Positions 50,931 through 60,655 of a stretch of DNA of 64,000 bases are shown one piece after another (position 1 is the first letter of the stretch; each line of letters starts with the position of its first letter). The notes below the pieces were generated by a model. It was not told where the DNA came from, ran no database searches, and was given only the letters and a program-made list of their open reading frames with translations. This DNA is from Paenibacillus sp. USDA918EY. GTDB taxonomy: Bacteria; Bacillota; Bacilli; Paenibacillales; Paenibacillaceae. The translations under genes and the position numbers were made by a program. The DNA lies in assembly GCF_009870825.1 (NCBI RefSeq), contig NZ_WTWY01000003.1, positions 425,712 to 489,711 of the forward strand, read 5' to 3'.

Positions 50931-52208
50931 TTAATGCATCGCCGCTGCCCGCTGCTTCAAATAGGCCGGAATCCATAACAACGCGAGCAGCAGAAACATG
51001 CCCGATACCCCGAAATAAAGATATTCGAAGCCATGCTCCTTGGCAATGAAAAAGTAGCTGAGCGTCGGGCCCAAGGCAGCGCCGATATCCTGAACCATGG
51101 AATAAAACGTCAGGAACGTCATGGATTCGGCGGATTTCGCGACATCGCCCGCCAAAGCGTCCATCAGGGTCGTCAAAGAAGTGGCGGCCGCCATGGATAC
51201 AAGCGCAATGATGATCCAAGCGGCAAAAGAAAAATGAACGGAAAGAAAGGCATACGTCGCAAAAGCCGACAGCAGCGAATAAATCAGCAGCGGAATTCTC
51301 CCTTTGCCGCCGTCGGACCATTGCCCGATCCGGCTCGCCAAAAAAGGCTCCCATACCCACCGGACGGATTGCAGCAGACCGGATAAGGCCGTTACGCTGA
51401 CAAGAACGCCCAACAAACCGATCGGATTGCCGAATTGATATTGGATCAGCGTGCTTAGGGTTGAAGGGAACACGCCCTGTATAAACATCGTGACAAAAAA
51501 ACTGCTGATGACGATCATCCAGATGCGGCTTTTCGGCAGGGCCGACGGGCGTTTTCCGGCTATATCCCGTTCTTCGGCGCCAGACTGGCGAATGCCGTGG
51601 TTTGAAGCGCGCATGAGCAGCGGGATTCCGACTAAATTAGCTGCCCCGAACAAAACGGAAATGGCCTGCAGCCCGAATACCGGAGCCAAAATGCCTCCAA
51701 GCAGCATGCCTGCCAAGCTCCCCGTCCGATACAAGCCGTTGTAAATCCCCATCGCTTTGCCTTGGCCGTGTTCAGAGGAATGACGAACGACCGCCGCCAA
51801 TCCTCCGATGCGAAAAAATGACCAGGCAATCCCCCACAAACACCGCAACAGCACCCACCCGGCAAAACCTTTAACGACGCCGTAACCGGCCGTTGTCAAC
51901 GCACCCAAAATGATGGCGACGATCAGCCCGGTCCTTAAAGGTATTCGCCGGTATAACCAACCGACCACGGGATTGGCCGGCAAACGGATGAAACGGTTGA
52001 TGGATAAAAGAAACCCGACCTCCCAAAGCGACGCAAGCCCGGCCTCCTTCCAAAAAATAGGCAAGGCAATGTACAGCATGGAATCGCCAAGCAAACTTAA
52101 TGCCGTAACAATGGCAACGATCCGGATCGGATCCGGCTTGCGGCTTTCTTTTGTCTCCAAATTGGCTTCCTTCCCCCCATTCCCCTGTTTATTTAAAATC
52201 ATTTTCAC
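50931..52208 (-). CDS. MFS transporter
   Basis: A major facilitator protein of up to 425 residues with about 12 transmembrane segments, beginning DPIRIVAIVTALSLLGDSMLYIALPIFW. Loop A reads VVGWLYRRIPLRTGLIVAI, where the usual DRxGRR is changed. Substrate unknown; a drug or sugar efflux role is plausible. The ATG at 52208 has no ribosome binding site. An in-frame TTG at 52160 follows GGGGGGAAGGAAG and is a better physical start, giving about 409 residues. Confidence 0.85.
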   Translation of the reverse strand: MKMILNKQGNGGKEANLETKESRKPDPIRIVAIVTALSLLGDSMLYIALPIFWKEAGLASLWEVGFLLSINRFIRLPANPVVGWLYRRIPLRTGLIVAIILGALTTAGYGVVKGFAGWVLLRCLWGIAWSFFRIGGLAAVVRHSSEHGQGKAMGIYNGLYRTGSLAGMLLGGILAPVFGLQAISVLFGAANLVGIPLLMRASNHGIRQSGAEERDIAGKRPSALPKSRIWMIVISSFFVTMFIQGVFPSTLSTLIQYQFGNPIGLLGVLVSVTALSGLLQSVRWVWEPFLASRIGQWSDGGKGRIPLLIYSLLSAFATYAFLSVHFSFAAWIIIALVSMAAATSLTTLMDALAGDVAKSAESMTFLTFYSMVQDIGAALGPTLSYFFIAKEHGFEYLYFGVSGMFLLLALLWIPAYLKQRAAAMH

Positions 52209-52242
52209 ATAAGACCGAATTCATCATGAGGTACGGTCGTTC

Positions 52243-52902
52243 CTAATCATTATATATCTTATTTGGAAAAAAACAGCCCCCGGCACTTTGCCGGAGGCTC
52301 GGAAAATTCCGTGCTTTTTCATGCGGATGCCGTCTGTTTTTGTGCAGCAAGGAAAAAGCGTACAGCAAACAAAGCGGATGGAAATAATAACGATAATACT
52401 TAAAATCATGTCGCTCATTCATCATATGAATCAGCAAATTTTGTTCATCAACAAGCTGGAACCCGCAGTATTCAAGAACCTTTTGAGAAGGAATATTGTT
52501 GATCGCAGCTGTTCCAATGATATATGGAATATCGTACTTTTCCTGTATCCATCCAAGGGTTCCTTTTGCAGCCTCCTTAGCATATCCTTTCTCTCTGGCG
52601 TATGGGAGGATTCCATAGCCAAATTCAGGTTCATGCAGGTCATCATGTTCTTGTGCAGCAACCTGACCAAGAATTTCACCTGTTTCCTTTTCAAAAACAC
52701 CTAAGCATATTGTTCCTGTTATAATATCCATCTTCTCATAATTAGAAAGGTGCCAATCAAAAAACTCTTTTGCTTTTGGCTTCTGCCTTTGCCAACCTCC
52801 ATACAAATCCAAAAGCCTTTTAAATTGCTCAAAATCCTGTTCGCCAAAAGATCTGACGACCAGCCTTTCTGTCTCGATATAAACAGTGTTTAAATCACTC
52901 AT
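52243..52902 (-). CDS. GNAT-family N-acetyltransferase with read-through C-terminal tail
   Basis: A 219-residue RimJ/RimL-type GNAT (TERLVVRSFGEQDFEQFKRL; FGYGILPYAREKGYAKEAAK as acetyl-CoA loop; IPSQKVLEYCGFQLV near the end). The family would normally finish near residue 177 (DFKYYRYYF). The remaining ~40 residues run through a strong terminator hairpin (52267-52300), so the tail is probably a stop-codon loss or late frameshift rather than a domain. Start at 52902 follows GAGAGAGG. The gene is much richer in A+T than those before it and marks the left edge of a compositional shift. Confidence 0.82.
   Translation of the reverse strand: MSDLNTVYIETERLVVRSFGEQDFEQFKRLLDLYGGWQRQKPKAKEFFDWHLSNYEKMDIITGTICLGVFEKETGEILGQVAAQEHDDLHEPEFGYGILPYAREKGYAKEAAKGTLGWIQEKYDIPYIIGTAAINNIPSQKVLEYCGFQLVDEQNLLIHMMNERHDFKYYRYYFHPLCLLYAFSLLHKNRRHPHEKARNFPSLRQSAGGCFFPNKIYND
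52267..52300 (-). terminator. Terminator lying inside the GNAT reading frame
   Basis: AGCCtCCGGCA and TGCCGGgGGCT form a long stem followed on the minus strand by seven T. It is inside the open frame of the GNAT gene, 24 nt before its stop. Confidence 0.85.
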
Positions 52903-53031
52903 TAATAAAACCTCTCTCAAAGTGTCTGTTTATTTAAAAGTATCCGCACTTACACGTTACCAAAAGTTTACGTTAATCCGCCCGTCAACGCAGCCGTAGT
53001 GCCAAAAGCCTAAAATTAATTCTTACCTTTC

Positions 53032-53072
53032 TGAACCGAATGGTTCATAATTATTTTGAACTTATCGGTTCA
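53032..53072. promoter_or_regulatory. Tandem TetR-type operators upstream of SDR
   Basis: TGAACCGAATGGTTCA (53032-53047) and TGAACTTATCGGTTCA (53057-53072) are two inverted repeats with TGAACC/GGTTCA arms and 4-bp centres, 25 bp apart. They lie just upstream of the SDR ribosome binding site and are the probable sites of the TetR protein encoded next. Confidence 0.72.
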
Positions 53073-53096
53073 TAATATAAGAAGAGGAGTTTTACT

Positions 53097-53855
53097 ATGC
53101 AAACGACAAGCACAATGAATAAACCCTTAGCGGGCAGAAAGGCATTGGTCACCGGAGGAGCTCGAGGCATCGGCGCAGCAATCGTTAAACGGCTAGCAGG
53201 AGACGGTGCATCGGTTGCTTTTACTTATGTGAGTGCGCAAAGTAAGGCAGAGGAATTGGTACAAGAAATTAAAAGTGCAGGCGGCCAAGCTTTGGCGATT
53301 CGCGCGGACAGCGCTGATTTTGAGGCATTGAAAGGCGCCGTCGAAGAGACGATCCAATCATTTGGCGGTATTGATATTCTTGTAAATAATGCAGGCATTA
53401 CAAGTTTAAAGCCCTACGACCAATTTACCTTGGAGGAATTCGATCAACTAGTTGCGGTTAACCTGAAGGCGGTATTCGTTGCCGTTCAAGCGGCCGCTCC
53501 ACAAATGAAACCAGGCGGTCGTGTCATCAATATTGGCAGTGTTGCCGCCGAATTCAATCCGTTCCCAGGAAACAGCCTGTATGTCTCGACCAAGGCCGCT
53601 GTAGCCGGATTGACACGGGCGTTGGCGCGCGATCTAGCACCTCAAGGTATTACAGTCAACAATATTCAACCGGGAATGATTGATACGGATATGAATCCGG
53701 AAAATGGCCCCTATGCTTCAGGCGCACAAATGATTCCGTTAGGAAGATACGGAAAGGCATCCGAAATTGCAAGTATGGTGGCTTATATCTCTTCACCTGA
53801 GGCCGGCTATATTACAGGGGCAAGTCTGAATATTGACGGAGGCGGAAGCGTCTAA
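53097..53855 (+). CDS. SDR-family oxidoreductase (FabG-like)
   Basis: A 252-residue classical short-chain dehydrogenase. The NAD(P) motif is TGGARGIGAAI (residues 19-29), NNAG follows near 95, the catalytic Ser in NIGSVAAEF, and YVSTK gives Tyr and Lys. The C-terminus is the usual GASLNIDGGGSV. It reduces a carbonyl compound, substrate unknown. Start follows GAGGAGTTTTACT. It is paired with the TetR gene downstream, and two operator-like palindromes lie in front, a typical inducible detoxification pair. Confidence 0.92.
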   Translation: MQTTSTMNKPLAGRKALVTGGARGIGAAIVKRLAGDGASVAFTYVSAQSKAEELVQEIKSAGGQALAIRADSADFEALKGAVEETIQSFGGIDILVNNAGITSLKPYDQFTLEEFDQLVAVNLKAVFVAVQAAAPQMKPGGRVINIGSVAAEFNPFPGNSLYVSTKAAVAGLTRALARDLAPQGITVNNIQPGMIDTDMNPENGPYASGAQMIPLGRYGKASEIASMVAYISSPEAGYITGASLNIDGGGSV

Positions 53856-53911
53856 CAGAAGTTAGTTTCCCAATGAAGGCTTGGTGAAAGAGGAACGATT
53901 TATGCAAGATA

Positions 53912-53971
53912 AAAGATCCAATCTGTCAGGAGGTCGGCTGCCGCCGATCTTCCCTAGCAGTTTGGATCTTT
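53912..53971 (+). terminator. Long-stem inverted repeat after SDR
   Basis: AAAGATCCAA and TTGGATCTTT are perfect 10-bp arms 40 nt apart, followed by CTCATATTT. This may end the SDR transcript, although the loop is long. Confidence 0.45.
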
Positions 53972-54049
53972 CTCATATTTCCGAAACCATGACAGATTTA
54001 AAACCATGTAGTAAAATAAATAATTATCTATTGAAAAGGGGAATTGGTT

Positions 54050-54640
54050 ATGGCAGTCGGACGTCCTCGGGCCTTTGACATTAAACAAGCACTTGAATGT
54101 GCCCTGGAGATTTTTAGGGAAAAGGGGTATGAAGGGACATCATTGTCCGACCTGACCGAAGCCATGAAGATCAACCGTTCAAGCTTTTATGCGACCTTCG
54201 GAAGCAAAGAGAACCTGTTTCACATGGCGTTTGATTTATATATGAACGAAGGGCCGATTCAAGCTTCATTGGCTGCTTTAAACGAACCGACAGCCCGCTC
54301 GGTCATCGAGAAACTTCTTCGTGCAACCGCGGATTCGGTGGTCGATCCCGATCATTCTCCGGGCTGTTTAACGGTCAAAGGAGCCCTGGCGTGCAGTGAG
54401 GAATCTGACCCGATCAAACAATTGTTAACCAATCTACGCGTTGAAATTGAAAAAGCGCTCAGTACCCGGTTGGAGCAAGCCAAGAAAGTTGGGGATTTGC
54501 CCGAGCATACCGATCCTGTCGCTCTTTCCCGATATGTCGCAACTCTCGTGTATGGCATGTCGATTCAGGCCGCGAACGGGGCCAGCCGTGAAGATCTTGA
54601 AGACGTGATTACCATCACTTTGTCAGCATTGAATATATAA
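54050..54640 (+). CDS. TetR-family transcriptional regulator
   Basis: A 196-residue TetR repressor of the AcrR/YxaF-like group: [19 protein letters not shown], then helix-turn-helix [25 protein letters not shown]. The C-terminal domain contains [16 protein letters not shown], typical of TetR_C_16/YcdC-like members. ATG at 54050 follows AGGGGAATTGGTT. It is the probable regulator of the SDR upstream. Confidence 0.9.
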   Translation: MAVGRPRAFDIKQALECALEIFREKGYEGTSLSDLTEAMKINRSSFYATFGSKENLFHMAFDLYMNEGPIQASLAALNEPTARSVIEKLLRATADSVVDPDHSPGCLTVKGALACSEESDPIKQLLTNLRVEIEKALSTRLEQAKKVGDLPEHTDPVALSRYVATLVYGMSIQAANGASREDLEDVITITLSALNI

Positions 54641-55046
54641 AAAATTTAAGCATCTTTTCAATAGGCAATCATTGAAAATGCTACTTGAGAGGGTTGTGAC
54701 CGAGTAAGCGACTTAATTTGCACTATTTTTCAAAGTTCCAATTTGAAGGTTGTTGCAATCCTATAAAAACCCAGGATCGTCGAATAACCATTAAGGAAAG
54801 AAGCTGTAGATATCTCCGCTTGAATTTTTGTCCTTTATATGCCAGGAAAAATGCACCCCTTAGAATTCCATCGGATAACCTAAGGTTTTTTCCAATGTCT
54901 ATTCTAAGGGATGCACTTCATAGTTTGATCAGTGGGTTATATAATTCAATTTTCTGGGGCGTTCATCGACGTATTCTTGTAATAACTTATTTTCGTTTTT
55001 GCTGGACTTTCATACCCCACTGTCAATCTCTCTTTGACTTAGGCAA
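54641..55046. other. Intergenic stretch with IS-like inverted repeat
   Basis: About 400 bases without a convincing gene. An open frame of 110 codons exists on the plus strand (54718-55050) but has no ribosome binding site and an unlikely composition. The only clear structure is the inverted repeat at 54852-54915; the whole may be an insertion-sequence relic. Confidence 0.5.
54852..54915. repeat. Inverted repeat, possible IS end or MITE-like relic
   Basis: TGCACCCCTTAGAAT (54852-54866) and ATTCTAAGGGATGCA (54901-54915) are complementary at 14 of 15 positions, with a 34-nt centre that holds CCTAAGG. Such CCTTAG/CTAAGG palindromic ends are seen in insertion sequences, but no transposase is present. 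Confidence 0.55.
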
Positions 55047-56402
55047 TTAACAGCTCAAAGTATCATTTATTGTATAAACCCCACCTTGTCCCTCTTCTAC
55101 TAAATAAACATCAAAATCATTTGATCCCCACATGACAAATCTAAATTCCTTGCCCCGAGGAGCTCTCAAATGCACGGTTTTAAAAGGGCTTGCTGTATCG
55201 CTTAATTTGCCAAGTAAGGAAACTGTACGGTCTGCACCTGCTAATAGTAAACCTTTATCCAAACTTTCGGTATCGTTATAGAAATGAAGGATATGATGCG
55301 TATCAGCAGTATTGTCCGAAACGGCTCTGACGGATACACCGCCATCCACCGTGTTAGCAATGGTAAATCTTTTGCCATCCTTCAGTTCCAAGTAATGTTC
55401 ATGCTCGGAAACATACCTTTCTACACGACCGCTTTCGAGGTTGTAAAATAAATCCGCTGATAGTGTATTGGGCCACATCCCATTAACCTCGGAACCATCC
55501 GCTAATGTCGCCTTCATGAAATATAGAATCGTGGTTTCGCTGGGCATTCTCCTTGTAGGTACCAGCTTTGCGGTAACATCGCTAATCCAGTTTTTTAATG
55601 CGCTGTCGTTTAGTTTCAAGTCCTCTGATCCCCACCCTAAACGAAGCAAAGCGATCTGAGCTTGAGATAAAGCATAATACATTCCTAGCTGAGGAATGAT
55701 ACGTTCAAATACCGTTATTGTTTTGGCAATGGCTGTAACCGTCTCGGATGCACCTACTGCCGTGTTTCCGTACATAGAACCGACTTCTGCTTTAAAATGA
55801 GAATCAAGGAACATAAGTGAACCTTCATTCTTGTTCAATGTAACTTTCAGTGTCGAGTATGCAGTTCCTTCATTAACAATCTCTAAAGCCCTGTTAAAGG
55901 CATAAGACTCTCTATACTTGCCTGTATCGGAAATTATACCGAATCGTCTCGTCAATAAATCATTTAAATTCTCAAGCAAAAGATCTTTATTAGCTTCATT
56001 GCTTATTGAAGCGGCGTCAAGACCCAATAGTCTGACAATCCCCTCAGGCTGGAAAGGGTCAACAGGATAGTTGATCGTTTTACCAAAGTGTTCTTTAAGT
56101 CGTTCAGATAATAATATCAGTTCTGACTTCAACAACAAATTGCAAAGAGATAACACATCCTCGTTCAAGTACATATATACGAAACTTTCATTTGCAATAA
56201 TCGTTTCCAGAATATCCGCAAGAAACATATCGCCTACCAGAAAATCAGACCCTACTCGCAAAGCAAGACGACCATCATCAGAAAATCCAGCTCTAACAGG
56301 CGGAAGAGAAAGTTCAACATGATGATCTAACTTCAAAGCGATTCCAGGTTCCTTGGATGTATCATCATGTTTATCAATCGCTGACCTTAGTCTCATACTC
56401 AT
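55047..56402 (-). CDS. Unrecognised 451-residue protein
   Basis: A 451-residue soluble protein I cannot assign. It has no signal peptide or membrane segment. The N-terminal half is mainly helical and Leu-rich (ADILETIIANESFVYMYLNE; LCNLLLKSELILLSERLKEHFG). The C-terminal 150 residues look beta-rich with repeated strands (GKRFTIANTVDGGVSVRAVSDN; EFRFVMWGSNDFDVYLVEEG). It starts at 56402 after AAAGGAGTTTAG. It lies 42 nt downstream of the LLM oxidoreductase on the same strand, so it is probably the last gene of the TetR-controlled MFS/AKR/LLM set. Base composition is the most A+T-rich of the window. Confidence 0.75.
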   Translation of the reverse strand: MSMRLRSAIDKHDDTSKEPGIALKLDHHVELSLPPVRAGFSDDGRLALRVGSDFLVGDMFLADILETIIANESFVYMYLNEDVLSLCNLLLKSELILLSERLKEHFGKTINYPVDPFQPEGIVRLLGLDAASISNEANKDLLLENLNDLLTRRFGIISDTGKYRESYAFNRALEIVNEGTAYSTLKVTLNKNEGSLMFLDSHFKAEVGSMYGNTAVGASETVTAIAKTITVFERIIPQLGMYYALSQAQIALLRLGWGSEDLKLNDSALKNWISDVTAKLVPTRRMPSETTILYFMKATLADGSEVNGMWPNTLSADLFYNLESGRVERYVSEHEHYLELKDGKRFTIANTVDGGVSVRAVSDNTADTHHILHFYNDTESLDKGLLLAGADRTVSLLGKLSDTASPFKTVHLRAPRGKEFRFVMWGSNDFDVYLVEEGQGGVYTINDTLSC

Positions 56403-56444
56403 CTAAACTCCTTTATACATGACTCCTCTGTTGGGAAGGCTATT

Positions 56445-57521
56445 TCAAATGGTTGTTTGCTTGCTCTCTCGAGCAATCTCTCTTCGAACGATCGGTGCGA
56501 CGCGGGTGCCAAACAACTCGATGGCGCGCAAGACTTCGCGATGCGGCAATGTGCCGATATTTAGATGTAAGAAGAAACGGTTCGTTCCTAGATTCTTTCG
56601 AACGAGAAGAATCTTCTCCGCGACATATTCAGGATCGCCAACATAAAGGGCTCCATCAATACTACGCGCAGCATCGTAAGATGTACGGCTGTATGGCGGC
56701 CATCCTAACACTTTGCCGAGTTCATTCATTTGAACCGACGTGTAAGGATAGTGTAACTCGGCAGCCTGCTTCGTTGTTTCTCCAACGAAGCCGTGTGAGT
56801 GTGTCGCAATTCTAAGTTTACTCGCATCGTGACCGGCCTCGGCGGCAGCTTGTTTATACAATTCGACTAACGGAGCAAATCTCTCCGGCATTCCGCCAAT
56901 GATGGCGAAGACGATGGGCAGCCCCAGCGCTCCGGCTCGAATGGCCGATTCAGGGCGCCCACCGGTTCCGACCCACACCGGAAGCGGGTCTTGGACGGAT
57001 CGCGGATAGACGCCAAGATTTTGGATCGCTGGTCGATGACCACCTCGCCATGTGACTTTTTCCGAAGCTCTAATCTTTAGAAGCAACTCAAGGTGTTCTT
57101 CAAACAATTCGCTGTAGTCATTCAAGCTATAGCCAAACAATGGGAACGAATCAATAAAGGATCCTCGACCTACCATAATCTCCGCCCTGCCGTTACTGAT
57201 GCTATCCAACGTGGAAAAAGATTGGTATACGCGAACCGGATCATCCGAGGAAAGAACGGTAACGGCACTCGTGAGCCGAATTCGCTTGGTTAAAGCTGCA
57301 GCCGCTGCAAGAACTACGGCTGGCGATTCAGAGGCATAATCAAACCGTTGATGCTCTCCGATTCCAAACACATCAAGGCCGACTTGATCGGCAATAACGA
57401 TCTCTTCGATCCCGTTCCGGATCCGCTCGGGATGGCTCATCCTCTTGCCCGTTACGGGATCCGGTGAGTTCTCTAGAAAAGTATTGATGCCTATTTCAAA
57501 GTTGTCTGTGAATTCAGCCAT
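56445..57521 (-). CDS. LLM-class flavin-dependent oxidoreductase
   Basis: A 358-residue luciferase-like monooxygenase-family protein, using FMN or F420-type reduced flavin to oxidise an unknown substrate. The TIM barrel begins FEIGINTFLENSPDP and has DVFGIGEHQRFDYASESPAV, where luciferase-like proteins bind flavin; later DPLPVWVGTGGRPESAIRAG. ATG at 57521 follows AAGGAGGATCAACG; the earlier Met at 57608 is not credible. It lies between the aldo/keto reductase and the unknown gene on the same strand. Confidence 0.9.
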   Translation of the reverse strand: MAEFTDNFEIGINTFLENSPDPVTGKRMSHPERIRNGIEEIVIADQVGLDVFGIGEHQRFDYASESPAVVLAAAAALTKRIRLTSAVTVLSSDDPVRVYQSFSTLDSISNGRAEIMVGRGSFIDSFPLFGYSLNDYSELFEEHLELLLKIRASEKVTWRGGHRPAIQNLGVYPRSVQDPLPVWVGTGGRPESAIRAGALGLPIVFAIIGGMPERFAPLVELYKQAAAEAGHDASKLRIATHSHGFVGETTKQAAELHYPYTSVQMNELGKVLGWPPYSRTSYDAARSIDGALYVGDPEYVAEKILLVRKNLGTNRFFLHLNIGTLPHREVLRAIELFGTRVAPIVRREIARESKQTTI

Positions 57522-57613
57522 CGTTGATCCTCCTTCATTTCCTGCTGCAAATACCTTAAATGGGTTAATTGCTAATTGATGGTAAAAACTGCTGTAGATC
57601 GCAGGCAAAAATA

Positions 57614-58567
57614 TTATCGATGTCCTGCAGCAACGTTTTTTGGCGCTACTTCATGGATACGTTTAAGATCCGATTCCGTAAGCTCAACCTGCAAGGCGCC
57701 AATATTCTCTTCTAAATATTTTCTTCTTTTCGTTCCCGGAATAGGCACGATATCGCTGCCTTGCATCAATATCCATTTCAACGCCAGTTGAGGGGCGGTG
57801 CATTCTTTTTCAGCAGCCATCTCTTGAATACGGGCGACGAATTGAAGGTTTTTCTGTAAGTTTTGTCCTTGAAATCTGGGGAAATTACGTCTAATATCGT
57901 CGTACCCCAAATCCTCGTATCGTTGAATTGTACCGGTTAGGAACCCACGTCCAAGCGGGCTGTAGGCTACAAAACCGATGCCTAGCTCTCTGAGGGTAGG
58001 GAGAACTTCGTCTTCAATGTCTCGGGACCATAAGGAATATTCCGTTTGCACTGCCGATAATGGGTGAACTGCATGTGCTCTGCGTATCATATCTGGCGAG
58101 GCTTCTGAAAGGCCGATATAACGAACCTTCCCTTCCTTCACCAGATCAGCCATTGCCCCCACAGTCTCCTCGATTGGTGTATAGGGATCGATACGATGCA
58201 GATAATACAGGTCAATGTGGTCAACGCCTAATCTGCGCAAGCTTGCTTCGGCGGCAGTCTTAACATATTTCGCTCTTCCGTTATATTCCCACATCGGCCC
58301 TTTGTCGCGTACTACACCGAACTTGGTAGCCAAAGTGACTTCATGACGTCGATCTTTGATCGCTTTTCCCACCAGTTTTTCATTTTCGCCGACACCGTAC
58401 ATATCTGATGTATCCAAGAAGCCTACACCAAGTTCTAATGAACGATGAATCGTCCGTATGGATTCTTGTTCATCCCGGTCACTGCCGTAAAAATCGGACA
58501 TAGTCATGCAGCCTAATCCCAGAGCAGATACTTCCAGCCCGCTTGACCCAAGCGCTCTTTTCTCCAT
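57614..58567 (-). CDS. Aldo/keto reductase
   Basis: A 317-residue NADPH-dependent aldo/keto reductase of the YhdN/AKR11-13 type. The catalytic tetrad is visible: Asp and Tyr in [14 protein letters not shown], Lys in LATKFGVV and His in [10 protein letters not shown]. The C-terminal cofactor loop [17 protein letters not shown] is intact. It reduces aldehydes or ketones, substrate unknown. Encoded between MFS and LLM genes on one strand, probably one transcript under the TetR operators at 59966-60044. Confidence 0.93.
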   Translation of the reverse strand: MEKRALGSSGLEVSALGLGCMTMSDFYGSDRDEQESIRTIHRSLELGVGFLDTSDMYGVGENEKLVGKAIKDRRHEVTLATKFGVVRDKGPMWEYNGRAKYVKTAAEASLRRLGVDHIDLYYLHRIDPYTPIEETVGAMADLVKEGKVRYIGLSEASPDMIRRAHAVHPLSAVQTEYSLWSRDIEDEVLPTLRELGIGFVAYSPLGRGFLTGTIQRYEDLGYDDIRRNFPRFQGQNLQKNLQFVARIQEMAAEKECTAPQLALKWILMQGSDIVPIPGTKRRKYLEENIGALQVELTESDLKRIHEVAPKNVAAGHR

Positions 58568-58627
58568 AAAAAATCACTCCTCATGTTCAATGTTGAAATC
58601 ACAATATGGTATGTTTTGCCCATTTTC

Positions 58628-59809
58628 TCATACGCTTTTGAGTTGTTCGGCTACATTCTGTTTATTTTTCAAAGCAATCGAAATTACTGCAAATACGGTT
58701 GCAAGCAATACGATTAGTCCTCCGACCCAACCAACCGATGATAGAGAGAGTTGTTCCACAACCACTCCACCTAGAACTGCTCCCAAGGCGACACCAAGAT
58801 GGAATGCAGAGGAATTCAAACTCAAAATAATATCGGTTGATTGAGGAGCCATAGTAACCAGGTTAAACTGCTGTGCTGGGGCCGTTGTCCAAGCTCCAAG
58901 CATCCAAAGAGCTAGTATGAACAAGGCGCCTGCAAAGGTAACGGCAGCAACCGGGAGAAAGAACAGGGCAATCACATGGAGGAGCAGACTTGCAATCAAT
59001 GTACGAGCAATTCCCCATTTATCGGCTCCGTATCCTCCTATACGTGCTCCTACTACAGCCATAAGTCCCATACCTAGCAAGACAAGGCTGATTGTGTTGG
59101 AGTTAAGACCTGCGTTTTCACGCAGCAATGGCGCTAGATACGTAGAAACAACAGAATAACCTGTAATAAAGAATAAAGAAGTTAACAAGCCACTTATGAC
59201 TTTGAATTCTTTGAGTACGGCCAGTTGTTTAGATAGCGAAATCGCTTCTTGACCGGATAACTTAGGAACGGCTTTTGCGATGGGAACAGTCGTTATTATG
59301 GTAATTACGCCAAGTATGGCGAAGATCCATCTCCATCCCATATACTCTCCGATCAAAGTGCCTAAAGGAAGTCCGATGACGAGTGAAAGACTTGTTCCCA
59401 TTAAGACAGTACCGATCGCACTTCCTCTTCGCTCCGGCGGAGCTATTTGTGCGGCTACACCCAAGGCAACTACGGCGAAAATACCTGCGCTCACTCCCAA
59501 GACAGCCCGGGAAGCCATAAGCAATGCATAATTAGGACTTAGAACAGCAATGATATTGCCAATAACGAAAGTACATAGTGCTGCCAGTAATAGCACTTTT
59601 CGATCTATTTTTGATGTAATTGCGATCAAAATCGGCGTACCCACTGCGTAGGCAATGGAATACACAGTAACTAATTGTCCTGCAAGACCTATGGATACGT
59701 TTATATCTGAGGCAAGCATGTCAAGAATTCCAGTAATAATCGATTCGGCCGTACCGACCACGGTCGCTCCTAATGCAAGAAAATAAATAATCAAATTGTA
59801 GCTCTTCAT
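58628..59809 (-). CDS. MFS efflux transporter (AraJ/Bmr-like)
   Basis: A 393-residue drug:H+ antiporter-1 family protein with 12 transmembrane segments (ALGATVVGTAESIITGILDML; motif C ILGVSAGIFAVVALGV-like region). It is likely an exporter of a toxic compound. Start 59809 is preceded by AAGGA with 7 nt; 59824 is an alternative. It is the first gene downstream of three TetR-type operators and leads the AKR, LLM and unknown genes. Confidence 0.9.
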   Translation of the reverse strand: MKSYNLIIYFLALGATVVGTAESIITGILDMLASDINVSIGLAGQLVTVYSIAYAVGTPILIAITSKIDRKVLLLAALCTFVIGNIIAVLSPNYALLMASRAVLGVSAGIFAVVALGVAAQIAPPERRGSAIGTVLMGTSLSLVIGLPLGTLIGEYMGWRWIFAILGVITIITTVPIAKAVPKLSGQEAISLSKQLAVLKEFKVISGLLTSLFFITGYSVVSTYLAPLLRENAGLNSNTISLVLLGMGLMAVVGARIGGYGADKWGIARTLIASLLLHVIALFFLPVAAVTFAGALFILALWMLGAWTTAPAQQFNLVTMAPQSTDIILSLNSSAFHLGVALGAVLGGVVVEQLSLSSVGWVGGLIVLLATVFAVISIALKNKQNVAEQLKSV

Positions 59810-59965
59810 GTTGTAGTCCTTCATAAATGCTTCATTTCCCCCGTTTTCCTAATATAAAATGGATATTGAATCTAAATGAATAAAAACAATTCCTCAACAA
59901 GTTTTCCTACACATCCGGATGCCCTTGTCCTTTGTTTGAAAGCATACGATGTTCACCTCCTTTCA

Positions 59966-60044
59966 ATCGAACGATCGATCAATTTACTTTAAAAAAATAT
60001 CGACTGTTCGATCGGTATATCCCAAAATTTATCGAACGTTCGAT
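59966..60044. promoter_or_regulatory. Three tandem TetR operators upstream of the MFS gene
   Basis: ATCGAACGATCGAT (59966-59979), ATCGACTGTTCGAT (59999-60012) and the perfect palindrome ATCGAACGTTCGAT (60031-60044) occur with centres about 32-33 bp apart, near three helical turns. A fourth related copy lies at 60656-60669 in front of tetR. Confidence 0.82.
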
Positions 60045-60070
60045 CAAATTACTTCAAAAAAATGGGCTGC

Positions 60071-60643
60071 TTATGCTTTAATAGCATCCCAGCTCATTTG
60101 AATCATTTTATCGATATTAGCAGAACTGAATTCATATTCGCCATTTATATACTCTTTCCCCATTTGGACAAATGGCAGACAGGAGTAGGTAACCAAAAGA
60201 TTGGTCTCCAAATCCTTGAATAGTCCTTCTCTGATCCCCCTCTCGAATAGAGCATACATCGGCTTGAACACACCACCGTTTTGATCTTTACAGCTTTTAC
60301 GTATAAACGGAGAGTCAAGAAACTGTTCCATTAACAAAAAGTTAGCTTTATTATTCACAATATAATTGGAATAATTACGCAAGATCTTCTCAAAACCATC
60401 CTTGACTGACATATCCGCCGTTACACCTCTAAACATCATCTGATGCATTTGATCCTTGAGGTTAAAATATAGTTTAATCAGCAAGTCTTCTTTACTTTCA
60501 AAATAAAAGTAAATGGATGATGAAGAGATGCTTGCCCTCTTCGCAATTTTGGACATGGATATATCGGATAGCCCTATTTCGTTGAGAAGTTCAATGGTTG
60601 TCTGATAGATAAGTTCCATTTTGTTTTCGGATTTGTTTTTCAT
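60071..60643 (-). CDS. TetR-family transcriptional regulator
   Basis: A 190-residue TetR repressor with HTH ISMSKIAKRASISSSSIYFYFESKEDLL (read in parts, about residues 25-55) and a helical ligand-binding domain containing FLLMEQFLDSPFIRKS, a TetR_C pattern. It precedes the MFS-AKR-LLM-unknown set on the same strand. Matching palindromes lie before its own start (60656-60669) and three times before the MFS gene. It therefore most probably represses itself and the set until an inducer binds. Confidence 0.92.
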   Translation of the reverse strand: MKNKSENKMELIYQTTIELLNEIGLSDISMSKIAKRASISSSSIYFYFESKEDLLIKLYFNLKDQMHQMMFRGVTADMSVKDGFEKILRNYSNYIVNNKANFLLMEQFLDSPFIRKSCKDQNGGVFKPMYALFERGIREGLFKDLETNLLVTYSCLPFVQMGKEYINGEYEFSSANIDKMIQMSWDAIKA

Positions 60644-60655
60644 GAACCGATTATA

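Noticed and set aside
54718..55050. 110-codon plus-strand frame
   Set aside because: No ribosome binding site, contains the inverted repeat in its middle, composition unlike a protein.
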